A stretch of DNA of 64,000 nt from the NCBI RefSeq assembly GCF_003944795.1, contig NZ_RWBG01000005.1, positions 1 to 64,000 of the forward strand. The letters run 5' to 3'. The translations under genes and the position numbers were made by a program. Origin of the DNA: Mangrovimonas spongiae (GTDB taxonomy: Bacteria; Bacteroidota; Bacteroidia; Flavobacteriales; Flavobacteriaceae). Of the stretch, positions 26,089 to 35,422 are shown piece after piece. The notes below the pieces were generated by a model. The model was not told the origin of the DNA and made no database searches. It was given only the letters and a program-made list of their open reading frames with translations. The stretch's first letter is position 1. Every line of letters begins with the position of its first letter.

Positions 26089-26906
26089 GAAAAACTATGG
26101 ATTAAGGTAAAGTGGGAATGATTAGATTTAGGTTTTTTAATGTAATTATAATTATCCTTTCTATGCCCAAAAGAAACATGCCTTATGTATTTATAGACGA
26201 TAGTATAAAGGTCATCATCTTTTGCAATGTTACCTAAAAGAATAAGGTTTATGTTTTCTGGGTTAAGAGCAAGTTGTTCTACAGTAAACAAGATGTAATA
26301 AATAAAATCTTCTTGAGTGTGGTATTCAAAAGTATTATAAAATTGAAGTTTTCCAGCGTTGACTACAATAATTTCAAAATGTGTTTCACCAACATTTACA
26401 TACATATTATCTTCTTGAGATAGCGTGTCGTTTTTTAAAACCTGTTCTAAAAGTATGGTTGCATAATGTTTATAGGAAAAACTACCAAACCTATCGTAAA
26501 TGTAATTGTTAATGTTAACGTAAGGCACATACACATTAACGCTATTGTTGGCATTAATGGTATCGTAAGCAATAAAATCGGATTTTAAAATTTTTGAATT
26601 AAACTTTAAATAATCGGCGAGGAGTTCTTTATTAAAAAATTCCTTTGGGACTAATGTGGCTAAATCGTTTATATAGATAACTGTTACCTTATTAAAGGTG
26701 TTATTTAATTCATCTATAGTATTAAAACAATGTTTTAACTTATCTAAAATTTGAATGGGAGTGGTTTTCTTTTCTAAAGTAATATGCTTTAAAAAAGTAA
26801 TGGTTTGTGTGCTTTTGTTTAGTATACAAAAAGAAAGTCCATTCAAATTAATTTGAATGGACAAATCTTGGTTAGTTAAGTTAGTTGTATTATTCGCTAT
26901 CGCCAT
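26085..26906 (-). CDS. DUF3822 family protein
   Basis: 273 aa, a Bacteroidota-specific family of unknown biochemical function, usually found directly upstream of rsmD as here. Early residues (LSIQINLNGLSFCILN) and the sequences YVPYVNINNYIYDRFGSF and YVNVGETHFEIIVV suggest an actin-like ATPase (ASKHA) fold resembling pilus-assembly PilM-type proteins, but the key phosphate loops are not obvious. No signal peptide or membrane segment. It overlaps rsmD by 4 bp and the upstream membrane protein gene by 17 bp. A role linked to RsmD or ribosome assembly is inference from gene order only. Confidence 0.8.
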   Translation of the reverse strand: MAIANNTTNLTNQDLSIQINLNGLSFCILNKSTQTITFLKHITLEKKTTPIQILDKLKHCFNTIDELNNTFNKVTVIYINDLATLVPKEFFNKELLADYLKFNSKILKSDFIAYDTINANNSVNVYVPYVNINNYIYDRFGSFSYKHYATILLEQVLKNDTLSQEDNMYVNVGETHFEIIVVNAGKLQFYNTFEYHTQEDFIYYILFTVEQLALNPENINLILLGNIAKDDDLYTIVYKYIRHVSFGHRKDNYNYIKKPKSNHSHFTLIHSFS

Positions 26907-27630
26907 AAGTTTTAGGCCAGTTCCCGTTTGTTTTTACTTCGGTCATCGATCCTACTTTAAGTTCATCGCCATTAACACCATCTACAGAAACGACTTCGTT
27001 TTCTTGTGCTAATAAGTCTTTATTTTGGTCGTGTAAGATAACAGATTTTTTAACACTTGCTTCAAAAACAGGAATTTTAACATCGTTTTCTTCAAGTAGT
27101 CCAGCTTCCATTTTAAATGTAGCGCCTTCTTCGGCTTCAGGTACATTCATCATGGTTTTATATCTTGTAGAAGACTTAAATAATGAGTCTCTAACAGGTA
27201 CAAAGCCTAGAGTATCTATAATTAAAATATCTTTTGTCATTTCAACACCACCATAACGTTTGGTTAATTCTTCATCTATAACGGTAGAGTCTCTACGTTG
27301 TGTTATAGTATATTTTGCTGTATCAATAAACTTTACAAGACTTTCAAAATCATTAGCAAAAGTACCGGTTACTTCTTTATGGGCTAGTTGAGAATTTCTA
27401 ATATCAACTAATTTTTCAATAACTTTAGCATAGCGCTTGTCTTTAACTTTGTTAAATTGTAAAGGCTCATAAATCGACATATACGTTTGGTATCCTAAAA
27501 AGATAATTAAGACCCAAAGTAAAATTTGTACAACTGGTTTTGCTTTAGAAGGCACAAATTTATCGATTACCCATACTAAACCAATAGTAAGTAAAATTAC
27601 AGCAACAGCTATTAAGATGAATTTTAACAT
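26890..27630 (-). CDS. Inner-membrane protein with two N-terminal helices, unknown function
   Basis: 246 aa from the ATG at 27630. A TTG 36 bp upstream would add 12 residues but is less likely. Residues about 3-23 and 34-50 are two hydrophobic segments separated by KFVPSKAKP. The rest (about 190 residues) is soluble and acidic, probably periplasmic or cytoplasmic depending on topology. It includes VKDKRYAKVIEKLVDIRNSQLAHKE, a segment reminiscent of the type II secretion pseudopilin-like LRDLRTAQ pattern, but no prepilin cleavage site is present. The 3' end overlaps the DUF3822 gene by 17 bp, so the three genes form one operon with rsmD. Confidence 0.78.
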   Translation of the reverse strand: MLKFILIAVAVILLTIGLVWVIDKFVPSKAKPVVQILLWVLIIFLGYQTYMSIYEPLQFNKVKDKRYAKVIEKLVDIRNSQLAHKEVTGTFANDFESLVKFIDTAKYTITQRRDSTVIDEELTKRYGGVEMTKDILIIDTLGFVPVRDSLFKSSTRYKTMMNVPEAEEGATFKMEAGLLEENDVKIPVFEASVKKSVILHDQNKDLLAQENEVVSVDGVNGDELKVGSMTEVKTNGNWPKTYGDSE

Positions 27631-27752
27631 GATTTGTGTTATTAATATTAAATAGGTATTAGGCAAATCTACAATTTTTTTTTAATCGTAAAAACCAATA
27701 GCCCTAAAAATCATTCCTATATTTGAGAAAATTAAAACCCTAGAATTATTCT

Positions 27753-29177
27753 ATGACCGCATCTGAATTCTATACACTTATAAAACAGCAGTTTCCATTT
27801 AAGCCAACCCAAACTCAAGATGTCGCACTTTTGCAGTTATCGGAATTTATTTTTAGTAGCGACCCAAAATCACTTTATTTATTAAAAGGGTATGCAGGAA
27901 CGGGAAAAACAACCATTATTGGTACTATTGTAACCAATTTATGGAAAGCTAAAAAAAGTGCTGTGTTAATGGCACCAACAGGAAGAGCGGCAAAAGTAAT
28001 TTCTAATTACTCTAAAAAAGAAGCGTTTACTATACACAAAAAAATATATTTCCCTAGAAAAGATAAAGGCGGTGGCGTAAAGTTTGTTTTGCAGCCTAAT
28101 AAACATAAAGACACTATTTTTATTGTAGACGAAGCTTCTATGATTCCAGATACACCAGGAGAATCTAAATTGTTTGAAAATGGCTCTCTTTTAGACGATT
28201 TAATGCAATATGTGTATTCTGGGCATCGCTGTAAATTATTACTTATCGGCGATGTGGCACAGTTACCACCCGTTAAATTAGATTTAAGTCCCGCATTAAA
28301 TGAGCATACCCTAGGCTTGAATTACAATAAAGACGTTAAAAAAATTGAATTAAATGAAGTGGTGCGTCAAGAACAAGATTCTGGGATACTTCAAAATGCA
28401 ACTAATTTAAGAGAAGAACTACAAGACGACTTTTTTGAAAGCTTTAAGTTTCACTTAAATGGTTTTAAAGATATTGTTAGGCTAGTTGATGGTCATGAAA
28501 TAATGGGAGCTATCGATGCGTCTTACAGCGAAAATGGTCATGAGGAGACGGCTATTATAGTGCGTAGTAACAAACGTGCTAACTTATACAATCAGCAAAT
28601 AAGAAGTCGTATTCTATTTCGAGAAAACGAGTTAAGTACAGGTGATTTTTTAATGGTGGTTAAAAACAATTATTTTTGGATAAAACCAACCACCGAAGCC
28701 GGTTTTATAGCCAATGGCGACATTATTGAAATTTTAGAAATTTTTCATATAAAAGAACTTTACGGATTCAGGTTTGCCGAAGTAAAAGTTAAAATGGTCG
28801 ATTACCCAAGAATGCGACCGTTTGAAACAGTATTACTTTTAGATACTATAGAGGCGCAAACCCCATCTTTACCATATGAAGATTCTAACAGACTCTATCA
28901 AGAAGTGATGAAAGATTATGAAAACGAGAGTAGTAATTACCGTAAATTCTTAAAAGTAAAAAACAATAAGTATTTCAACGCCTTACAAGTTAAGTTTTCT
29001 TACGCCATGACTTGCCATAAGTCGCAAGGGGGACAATGGAATACTATTTTTGTGGAGCAACCTTATTTGCCAGATGGCATTACAAAAGATTATTTACGTT
29101 GGCTTTATACAGCTGTAACAAGAGCCAAAGAAAAATTGTATCTTATTGGTTTTAAAGACGAGTTCTTTGAAACTTAA
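27753..29177 (+). CDS. RecD-like ATP-dependent DNA helicase (superfamily 1)
   Basis: 474 aa. Helicase motif I/Walker A is GYAGTGKTTIIG (about residues 46-57), motif Ia MAPTGRAAKVIS, motif II FIVDEASM, motif III LLLIGDVAQLPPV, then the C-terminal UvrD-like half with YAMTCHKSQGGQW and LYTAVTRAKEKLYLIG (motifs V and VI). It lacks the long N-terminal regions of RecD2, so it belongs to the short AAA/RecD-like helicases common in Bacteroidota. A role in DNA repair is inferred from family. Divergent from the membrane-protein operon, monocistronic by spacing (156 bp to kdsB). Confidence 0.88.
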   Translation: MTASEFYTLIKQQFPFKPTQTQDVALLQLSEFIFSSDPKSLYLLKGYAGTGKTTIIGTIVTNLWKAKKSAVLMAPTGRAAKVISNYSKKEAFTIHKKIYFPRKDKGGGVKFVLQPNKHKDTIFIVDEASMIPDTPGESKLFENGSLLDDLMQYVYSGHRCKLLLIGDVAQLPPVKLDLSPALNEHTLGLNYNKDVKKIELNEVVRQEQDSGILQNATNLREELQDDFFESFKFHLNGFKDIVRLVDGHEIMGAIDASYSENGHEETAIIVRSNKRANLYNQQIRSRILFRENELSTGDFLMVVKNNYFWIKPTTEAGFIANGDIIEILEIFHIKELYGFRFAEVKVKMVDYPRMRPFETVLLLDTIEAQTPSLPYEDSNRLYQEVMKDYENESSNYRKFLKVKNNKYFNALQVKFSYAMTCHKSQGGQWNTIFVEQPYLPDGITKDYLRWLYTAVTRAKEKLYLIGFKDEFFET

Positions 29178-29305
29178 AAATAAACAAAGCAATGAATACA
29201 GAAACAATAATAAGCATTTGTTTTCTCAATAATAGTTCTGTATTTAATTTTCAAATTTTATAGAAAGATTAAACTTTCAAGACCTTAAAATCACTTTAAA
29301 AATTA

Positions 29306-29313
29306 TATTTTTG
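29306..29313 (+). promoter_or_regulatory. -7 element of the kdsB operon promoter
   Basis: TATTTTTG matches TAnnTTTG and lies 20 bp before the kdsB ATG. The -33 position is poor. Confidence 0.5.
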
Positions 29314-29333
29314 AAAAAGTATAAAACTATCTT

Positions 29334-30062
29334 ATGAAGATAATATCCATGATTCCGGCTAGGTACAGCGCGTCGCGTTTTCCAGCAAAACTTATGCAAG
29401 ATTTAGCAGGTAAGTCGGTTATTTTAAGAACCTACGAAGCTACTGTAGCAACCAATTTGTTTGATGATGTATATGTTGTTACCGATAGCGATATTATTTT
29501 TAATGAAATCGTAAATCATGGTGGAAAAGCCATCATGAGCCAAAAAGAGCATCAATCGGGTAGTGATAGAATTGCCGAAGCTGTAGAAAACCTAGATGTG
29601 GATATTGTGGTTAACGTTCAAGGTGATGAGCCTTTTACAGAACAAGAAAGTTTAAAAAAAGTAATTGAAGTTTTTAAAGACGACCCTAATAAAGAGATTG
29701 ATTTAGCATCGTTAATGGTAGAAATTACAGATTGGGATGAAATAACCAATCCTAATACCGTTAAGGTAATTGTAGACCAAGAAAATTTTGCACTATATTT
29801 TTCACGAAGCCCAATTCCATATCCACGCGATAAAGAGGCAGGAGCCAGGTATTTTAAACATAAAGGTATATATGCCTTTAGAAAGCAAGCTTTGTTAGAC
29901 TTTTATAACTTGCCAATGCAGTTTATAGAAGCCACCGAAAAAATAGAGTGCATAAGATATTTAGAGTACGGCAAACGCATAAAAATGGTAGAAACAACTA
30001 TACAAGGCGTAGAAGTTGATACACCAGAAGATTTGGAACGAGCCAGAAAACTATGGAAGTAG
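29334..30062 (+). CDS. kdsB: 3-deoxy-manno-octulosonate cytidylyltransferase (CMP-Kdo synthetase)
   Basis: 242 aa. Couples CTP to Kdo (or 8-amino-Kdo in some species) to make the CMP-sugar donor for the inner core of lipopolysaccharide. The family opening [16 protein letters not shown] with its nucleotide-binding Arg and Lys, [31 protein letters not shown] and [12 protein letters not shown] are all intact. It is the first gene of a four-gene plus-strand operon and overlaps the HAD gene by 10 bp. The neighbouring kdnB-like gene raises the question of which sugar it activates. Confidence 0.95.
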   Translation: MKIISMIPARYSASRFPAKLMQDLAGKSVILRTYEATVATNLFDDVYVVTDSDIIFNEIVNHGGKAIMSQKEHQSGSDRIAEAVENLDVDIVVNVQGDEPFTEQESLKKVIEVFKDDPNKEIDLASLMVEITDWDEITNPNTVKVIVDQENFALYFSRSPIPYPRDKEAGARYFKHKGIYAFRKQALLDFYNLPMQFIEATEKIECIRYLEYGKRIKMVETTIQGVEVDTPEDLERARKLWK

Positions 30063-30757
30063 ATTATAGCAACATAAAAGTAATAGGCTTTGATGCCGAT
30101 GATACCCTTTGGGTAAACGAAACCTATTTTCGTGATGCCGAAATGCAATTTGCTCAAATGTTATCATCTTACGAAACCATTAATAAAATAGACCAAGAAC
30201 TATTTAAAATGGAAATGAAAAACCTGCCAGTATATGGGTATGGTGTAAAAGGGTTTGTGTTATCTATGGTAGAAATGGCTATTGAATTATCAAATGGAGA
30301 CGTGTCTAGTGATATTATTGAGAAAATTCTCAATTTGGGTAAAGACATGATCAATAAACCAGTAGAACTTTTAAATGATGTAGAGCACGTACTAGAAAAA
30401 CTTTCTAAAAATTACCGATTAATTTTAGCCACAAAAGGCGATTTATTAGATCAAGAGAGAAAATTAGAAAAATCAGGTTTATTAAAATATTTCCATCATA
30501 TTGAAGTTTTAAGTGATAAGCAGGAATCTAATTATAAAAAGCTTTTAAACCATTTGGATATAAACCCATCAGAATTTTTAATGGTAGGCAACTCATTAAA
30601 ATCAGATGTGTTACCTTTAGTTAATATAGGGGCAAAAGCTATTCATGTTCCATTTCATACTACTTGGGCTCACGAAACAGTTCAAGAGAAAGACAAAAAT
30701 GGAAAACAATATCAAACGATTACAACATTGCATGAGATGTTGTCGTTTTTTAACTAA
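30053..30757 (+). CDS. HAD-superfamily hydrolase (probable phosphatase)
   Basis: 234 aa. Motif I FDADDTLW (nucleophile Asp and the +2 Asp), motif II LATKGD, and motif III/IV region [27 protein letters not shown] are in place, with a helical cap between motifs I and II as in the YjjG/L-2-haloacid subclass. It starts inside the end of kdsB (10-bp overlap), so it is translated with it. Kdo-8-phosphate phosphatase (KdsC) is a smaller capless HAD, so this is not KdsC by architecture, though a role in the same pathway is possible from position. Substrate unknown. Confidence 0.85.
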   Translation: MEVDYSNIKVIGFDADDTLWVNETYFRDAEMQFAQMLSSYETINKIDQELFKMEMKNLPVYGYGVKGFVLSMVEMAIELSNGDVSSDIIEKILNLGKDMINKPVELLNDVEHVLEKLSKNYRLILATKGDLLDQERKLEKSGLLKYFHHIEVLSDKQESNYKKLLNHLDINPSEFLMVGNSLKSDVLPLVNIGAKAIHVPFHTTWAHETVQEKDKNGKQYQTITTLHEMLSFFN

Positions 30758-30770
30758 CTAAACAAAATTG

Positions 30771-31853
30771 ATGAGTTACAAGAATTTTCCCATGATATCT
30801 CGAGTCGTTTTTGGACGCGGAAGTTTTAGTCAATTACATGATGTTTTACAACCAAAACGACTAAATGTTAGAGCACCGTTTATTTATATAGTAGATGATG
30901 TTTTTAAAGGGAATGCCTGGGTAACATCGAGAATTCCTTTATCCTACGACGATGAAATTCTATATATTTCTGCAGACGAAGAACCCAAAACATCTCAAGT
31001 TGATGCTCTAGTTGAACAAATTATTTTAAAATATAAAGAAAAGCCTTCTGGTATAATTGGTATAGGTGGCGGAACCATTTTGGATTTAGCTAAAGCGGTT
31101 GCAATTATGCTTACCAATCCTGGATCGGCCAAAGATTATCAAGGTTGGGATTTAGTTAAAAACCCAGCAGTTTATCATGTAGGCGTGCCAACAATATCTG
31201 GTACAGGAGCCGAAGTTTCTAGAACAACAGTTTTAACAGGACCGGATAAAAAATTAGGTATTAATTCAGATTATACACCTTTCGATCAAGTTTTATTAGA
31301 TCCAGAATTAACAAAAGATGTTCCTAAGCAACAATGGTTTTATACAGGAATGGATTGCTATATTCACTGTATAGAGTCGCTTACAGGGACTTATCTAAAT
31401 GCTTTTAGCCAAAGTTATGGTGAAAAAGCTTTCGAGCTATGTAAAGAAATATTTTTAGATAATAAATTGTCTGAAAAAGAATCTCAAGATAAATTAATGA
31501 TGGCTTCTTGGCATGGCGGTATGAGTATTGCCTATTCTCAAGTAGGCGTAGCACATGCTATGAGTTATGGATTGGGGTATTTGCTAGGCACAAAACATGG
31601 CGTTGGAAACTGTATTGTGTTTGATCATCTTGAAGAGTTTTACCCTGAAGGTGTTACAATGTTTAAGGATATGAAAAAAGCTCACAATATTGAATTACCT
31701 CAAGGCCTTTGTAAAAATCTTTCAGATAAAGAGTTTAATACCATGATAGATGTGTCTTTAGGTATGGCACCGCTTTGGGAGAATGCCATTGGAAAAAATT
31801 GGGAAAAAACAATTACACGTGAAAAGCTTAGAGCACTTTACGAAAAAATGTAA
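30771..31853 (+). CDS. kdnB: Iron-containing alcohol dehydrogenase family, KdnB-like Kdo 8-oxidase
   Basis: 360 aa from the ATG at 30771; a TTG one codon earlier is unlikely. Family III metal-dependent dehydrogenase: GIIGIGGGTILDLAKAVA binds NAD(P), VPTISGTGAEVSRTTVL follows, and the metal ligands lie in DPELTK, GMDCYIHCIES, GVAHAMSYGLG and KHGVGNCI. In Shewanella the similar protein KdnB oxidises the C8 hydroxyl of Kdo, after which KdnA transaminates it to 8-amino-Kdo, and kdnA-kdnB-kdsB are clustered. The same kdsB neighbourhood is seen here with a HAD gene between, but no kdnA is in the window. The symbol rests on family resemblance plus context. Confidence 0.72.
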   Translation: MSYKNFPMISRVVFGRGSFSQLHDVLQPKRLNVRAPFIYIVDDVFKGNAWVTSRIPLSYDDEILYISADEEPKTSQVDALVEQIILKYKEKPSGIIGIGGGTILDLAKAVAIMLTNPGSAKDYQGWDLVKNPAVYHVGVPTISGTGAEVSRTTVLTGPDKKLGINSDYTPFDQVLLDPELTKDVPKQQWFYTGMDCYIHCIESLTGTYLNAFSQSYGEKAFELCKEIFLDNKLSEKESQDKLMMASWHGGMSIAYSQVGVAHAMSYGLGYLLGTKHGVGNCIVFDHLEEFYPEGVTMFKDMKKAHNIELPQGLCKNLSDKEFNTMIDVSLGMAPLWENAIGKNWEKTITREKLRALYEKM

Positions 31854-31855
31854 AG

Positions 31856-32404
31856 ATGCGTTGGTTAGCTAAATTTATTTATTTTAAACTCTTAGGTTGG
31901 AAAATTACTGGAAACACTAATTTTTCTAAGGATACAGTTAAAAAAGCCGTTTTAATAGCGGTTCCACATACTAGTTGGCACGACTTTTATATTGGAATTC
32001 TTTTAAGAAAAATTGTCGATATAAAAGTTAGTTTTATAGCTAAGCGCGAATTATTTATTGGACCTTTAGGTTGGTATTTAAAACGTGTAGGTGGTAGCCC
32101 GTTAGATAGGACTTCAGGGCAAAATAAAGTTGAAGCCATTGCTAAACTTTTTAACGAAAAAGACGAATTTAGGTTAGCCTTAGCACCAGAAGGCACAAGA
32201 AAAAAAGTGGCTAAGTGGAAAACAGGGTTTTATTACATTGCTAAATCGGCCAATGTGCCTATTATAATGTTTACTTTAGACTTTAAACAAAAACAAAATC
32301 ACATTTCAGAACCATTTTACCCAACAAACGATATTGATGCCGATTTTGCTTTTATGCACCAGTTTTTTGAAGGCGTAAAAGGTAAATGCGCTAAATACTC
32401 CTAA
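31856..32404 (+). CDS. 1-acyl-sn-glycerol-3-phosphate acyltransferase-like protein
   Basis: 182 aa of the PlsC/LPLAT superfamily. The catalytic H-x4-D motif is PHTSWHDF (about residues 37-44). Later blocks are KRELFIGPLGWYLKRVGGSPLDR, the APEGTRKK motif, and VPIIMFTLDF. It is shorter than typical PlsC (about 240 aa) and lacks a clear N-terminal membrane anchor, as in small Bacteroidota LPLAT proteins. It follows the kdnB-like gene by 2 bp, so a role in acylating a lipid or LPS precursor is plausible but unproven. Ends the operon. Confidence 0.87.
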   Translation: MRWLAKFIYFKLLGWKITGNTNFSKDTVKKAVLIAVPHTSWHDFYIGILLRKIVDIKVSFIAKRELFIGPLGWYLKRVGGSPLDRTSGQNKVEAIAKLFNEKDEFRLALAPEGTRKKVAKWKTGFYYIAKSANVPIIMFTLDFKQKQNHISEPFYPTNDIDADFAFMHQFFEGVKGKCAKYS

Positions 32405-32507
32405 TATTTGGCATAAAATTTGCTAATTATTTAGTAGACAGGTGAATGAAACATAAAGTAAACAAAAAGATTTGTCCCTAAAAAGAAACATTTACTAACT
32501 TAAAATA

Positions 32508-32545
32508 ATAAAAGAAGCTATTTATATTTAAGATAGTTTCTTTTA
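32508..32545. terminator. Hairpin terminator overlapping the stop of the minus-strand gene
   Basis: A stem of about 13 bp (TAAAAGAAGCTAT / ATAGTTTCTTTTA, one G-T or mismatch) with a T-rich tail in both directions. It lies between the convergent acyltransferase gene (+) and the CarboxypepD_reg gene (-), whose stop codon (32543-32545) is inside the stem. Confidence 0.65.
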
Positions 32546-34021
32546 TTCTTCTACATCAAAACTTTTCATTTCTTGTAATGGCTCTATAACATCGTAATCT
32601 TTCCATATTTCCGAGCTATACCGTTTTTCTGTTTTGTAATCTACTTTTTTCGCTTCTTTTAAGTTTTCATACTCAGTATTTGATAGCGTTTTTTGCGAAA
32701 TAAATAACAACTCGGTTTTTTCTTTAAAAGTACCTTCAACATTAAAATCGAAAGCAAATTTATTACCTCTGTCGTCGTTTTCTATAAACTTAAATGGACG
32801 GTTTACATAAAAGTAGCGGTCTATATGTTCGCTAATATATCTTGGGTAATAATAGCCATCTTCTGCTTTTTTAAACATGACAGCTCCGTTTTTACCATTT
32901 TCAACATATTTAATACCTAACAGAAGTCTTAAATTAAACTTCTCACCAACGCGTCCTTTATAAAACTTGTAATCGGCTCTTAAAACAGCAAAACTTTCGT
33001 TAGAAATATACATGGTTCCTTCGTAATCTACAGAGCTTCTTTTAGGTTTAAATGTAATTATATAAACCATTTCGCTATCTAAAAAGGTTATGTCGGCTAG
33101 TTCGTATTCATATTTTCTGGTTTCATAAACAAAGTCTAACATACTAGATTTAGAAATGGCATGATTGTTTATTTTATCTAGCATAAGGGTTTTTATTATG
33201 CCAACAGAATTAATGGTGTCTTCCATTTTGTTGCCTTGCTCTTGTTCTTTTAAAGATACTGAGTCGGAGAGTTTAAACCAACCAGATTTTACGGTATAAA
33301 TTTTATTTTTATCTAAATGATTAGAGACGAGATCTTTCCCCCTTTCAGCTAGTTTTTCAAGAGACTGGTCGTTTCTTTCATCTAAAAACCTAACCGCTTT
33401 ATCAATTTTAAGTTTAGAGTTGTTATTGTCTTTAATCTTTAAATTTGCAATCAGATCGGTATATTGTTTAGAGCGGTTATTAAGTAAGGTGGTTTCTAAG
33501 GTATTAATATCTTTATTAATATTTTTTAGTTGTTTTCTTGAAAACCCTGTGGATTTGTCTATCTCGAAATCAATATTTTTACCTTGTATAAACTCGGTTC
33601 TACGGCTAAAAATATTATAATCTACCTGACTTGTGTTGTAGTTTTTAGAGATGTTTTGGTTAACATAGTACATAATAGAATCGACACTCAAGTTGCGGTT
33701 TGTTAAATACACTTCGCTTAATTCGTTAACTTGTTCTTTAAGAGTGTAATTTGAAGATGAGAAGTCTTTCACTAACAGGCCTAATTTTTCATAACCTAAG
33801 CAAGAAATTTTTACAGAATCTGTCTCTTTAAAATTAGTTGTATTAATGGAAAAATTACCTTCTTCATTAGTAATAACACCATAACCATCGCCAATTTGAA
33901 CTGTTGCAAAAGGGATAGGTTCTTTGGAGTCGCTTAAAACTTTTCCAGATATTTCTTGGGCAAAACTAAAGATAGAACATAAGAAGGCTAAAAGAGGAAA
34001 GGCGTGTTTTAAGAATGTCAT
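32543..34021 (-). CDS. Secreted carboxypeptidase-regulatory-like domain protein
   Basis: 492 aa. A signal peptide covers residues 1-21 (LLAFLCSIFSFAQ). Residues about 22-105 are a CarboxypepD_reg-like domain (EISGKVLSDSKEPIPFATVQIG, GVITNEEGNFSI, VKISCLGYE), the same module that precedes many TonB-dependent receptors. Here it is followed not by a plug and barrel but by about 380 residues of mixed helix and strand (YNIFSRRTEFIQG, EYELADITFLDSEMVYIITFKPKR, YYYPRYISEHIDRYFYV), as in a Bacteroidota family of periplasmic or outer-membrane proteins of unknown role. Monocistronic. Confidence 0.8.
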   Translation of the reverse strand: MTFLKHAFPLLAFLCSIFSFAQEISGKVLSDSKEPIPFATVQIGDGYGVITNEEGNFSINTTNFKETDSVKISCLGYEKLGLLVKDFSSSNYTLKEQVNELSEVYLTNRNLSVDSIMYYVNQNISKNYNTSQVDYNIFSRRTEFIQGKNIDFEIDKSTGFSRKQLKNINKDINTLETTLLNNRSKQYTDLIANLKIKDNNNSKLKIDKAVRFLDERNDQSLEKLAERGKDLVSNHLDKNKIYTVKSGWFKLSDSVSLKEQEQGNKMEDTINSVGIIKTLMLDKINNHAISKSSMLDFVYETRKYEYELADITFLDSEMVYIITFKPKRSSVDYEGTMYISNESFAVLRADYKFYKGRVGEKFNLRLLLGIKYVENGKNGAVMFKKAEDGYYYPRYISEHIDRYFYVNRPFKFIENDDRGNKFAFDFNVEGTFKEKTELLFISQKTLSNTEYENLKEAKKVDYKTEKRYSSEIWKDYDVIEPLQEMKSFDVEE

Positions 34022-34075
34022 ATGATGGTTTTTATTTAAGACGATTTACAGTAGATTTTGTTACAAAGTTGTTAA

Positions 34076-34537
34076 TTAGTTTGACCTATGTTTTTGTTCA
34101 AACTGATGTAATAGCTTATTAGTTTGTTGTTGGAACTGGGTTTTAAAAAAAGGTGTCCAACCTATTAAAGTGCCTTTTAAACCTAGCGCTTGTTTTGACC
34201 ATTTATAAAGGTTGAATGTATCGGTATGTGAAATTATTTTACCGTCTTGAAACATGAATTTAGCATTAACGGTATTGTGTATTTTACGTTTTGTTTTGCT
34301 GAATGTATAAAAAGCTTCCCAAGTAGCAGAGCTATTTGTAATGTTGTAAGCAGTTACCTTAAAGTCTTTATTTTTTTGTGATTGGCATAACATACGCCAC
34401 ATATTTTTTGCATGATGTCCTTTTAAGGTACCAAAAGCGGGATCTTTAAAAACAATATCGTCATGATAATAACTTACCATGGTTTCGGCATCTAGGTTAT
34501 TGAAAGCTTTATAAAATGCGTTAATAGTGTTTTCCAT
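34076..34537 (-). CDS. SnoaL-like / NTF2-fold protein
   Basis: 153 aa. The NTF2-like cone fold is suggested by INAFYKAFNNLDAETMVSYYHDDIVFKDPAFGTLKG at the start, WEAFYTFSKTKRKIHNTVNAKFMFQDGKIISHTDTFNLYKW in the middle, and the overall length. Such proteins may be small-molecule isomerases, hydrolases or binding proteins; no catalytic Asp-His pair can be assigned safely. No signal peptide. It stands 74 bp after yebC, separated by a terminator. Confidence 0.82.
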   Translation of the reverse strand: MENTINAFYKAFNNLDAETMVSYYHDDIVFKDPAFGTLKGHHAKNMWRMLCQSQKNKDFKVTAYNITNSSATWEAFYTFSKTKRKIHNTVNAKFMFQDGKIISHTDTFNLYKWSKQALGLKGTLIGWTPFFKTQFQQQTNKLLHQFEQKHRSN

Positions 34538-34560
34538 ATCTCTAAAAGTAAATAAAAAAA

Positions 34561-34580
34561 GGCTACAAAAAATTGTAGCC
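34561..34580 (-). terminator. Intrinsic terminator of yebC
   Basis: A 7-bp stem GGCTACA / TGTAGCC with an A-rich loop, followed on the minus strand by seven T. It lies 32 bp after the yebC stop. Confidence 0.85.
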
Positions 34581-34611
34581 TCTATATTTTTATCACAGTT
34601 TTAACGAAATG

Positions 34612-35358
34612 TTAGTCTGTGGTTTCTTCCATGGTATGGTAAACGTTTTGTACATCGTCATCTTCTTCAATCTTTTCTAAAAGTTTTTCTACATCTTCTG
34701 CCTGTTCAGTAGTTAATTTTTTAGTAACCTGCGGAATACGCTCAAAACCAGAAGATAATATTTCAATATTATTTTCTTCTAAATATGCTTGTATTTTACC
34801 AAAGCTTTCAAAAGGAGCGTAAATCATTACGCTGTTTATTTCGTTGCCATCTTCATCTTCATCGGTATCTTCAAAAATTTCTTCAACACCAAAATCAATC
34901 AATTCAAGTTCAAGTTCTTCTAAATCTAAGTTTTCGCCTTTAACTTTAAAGTTGCAAGTATGGTCAAACATAAACGATACAGATCCTGAGGTGCCTAAAC
35001 TACCATCACATTTATTAAAGTAGCTTCTTATATTAGCAACAGTTCTTGTATTATTATCGGTAGCTGTTTCTACTAAAATAGCAATGCCGTGTGGAGCGTA
35101 ACCTTCAAAAAGGACTTCTTTATAGTCGCCTTGACTTTTATCGCTAGCGCGTTTTATGGCGCGTTCGATATTGTCTTTTGGCATGTTAACCGACTTGGCA
35201 TTTTGAATAACGGCTCTTAAGCGAGCATTGGTGTCTGGGTCTGGACCGCCTTCTTTTACAGCCATTACAATATCTTTACCAATGCGTGTAAAGGCTTTGC
35301 TCATTGCTGCCCAACGCTTCATTTTTCTTGCTTTGCGAAATTCAAACGCTCTTCCCAT
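34612..35358 (-). CDS. yebC: YebC/PmpR family protein
   Basis: 248 aa, the standard length. The family opens with MGRAFEFRKARKMKRWAAMSKAF, followed by DNTRTVANIRSYFNKCDGSLGTSGSVSFMF and an acidic C-terminal domain ending EEDDDVQNVYHTME, all typical. YebC proteins were annotated as DNA-binding regulators and are now also implicated in helping ribosomes translate proline-rich stretches; which role dominates here cannot be told from sequence. Cytoplasmic. Monocistronic. Confidence 0.95.
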   Translation of the reverse strand: MGRAFEFRKARKMKRWAAMSKAFTRIGKDIVMAVKEGGPDPDTNARLRAVIQNAKSVNMPKDNIERAIKRASDKSQGDYKEVLFEGYAPHGIAILVETATDNNTRTVANIRSYFNKCDGSLGTSGSVSFMFDHTCNFKVKGENLDLEELELELIDFGVEEIFEDTDEDEDGNEINSVMIYAPFESFGKIQAYLEENNIEILSSGFERIPQVTKKLTTEQAEDVEKLLEKIEEDDDVQNVYHTMEETTD

Positions 35359-35422
35359 ATGTTATTTTAATTATGTTTTAAGTTTTGCCAAATTTACTAA
35401 AAATGCCGTGTAGAAAAAATTG

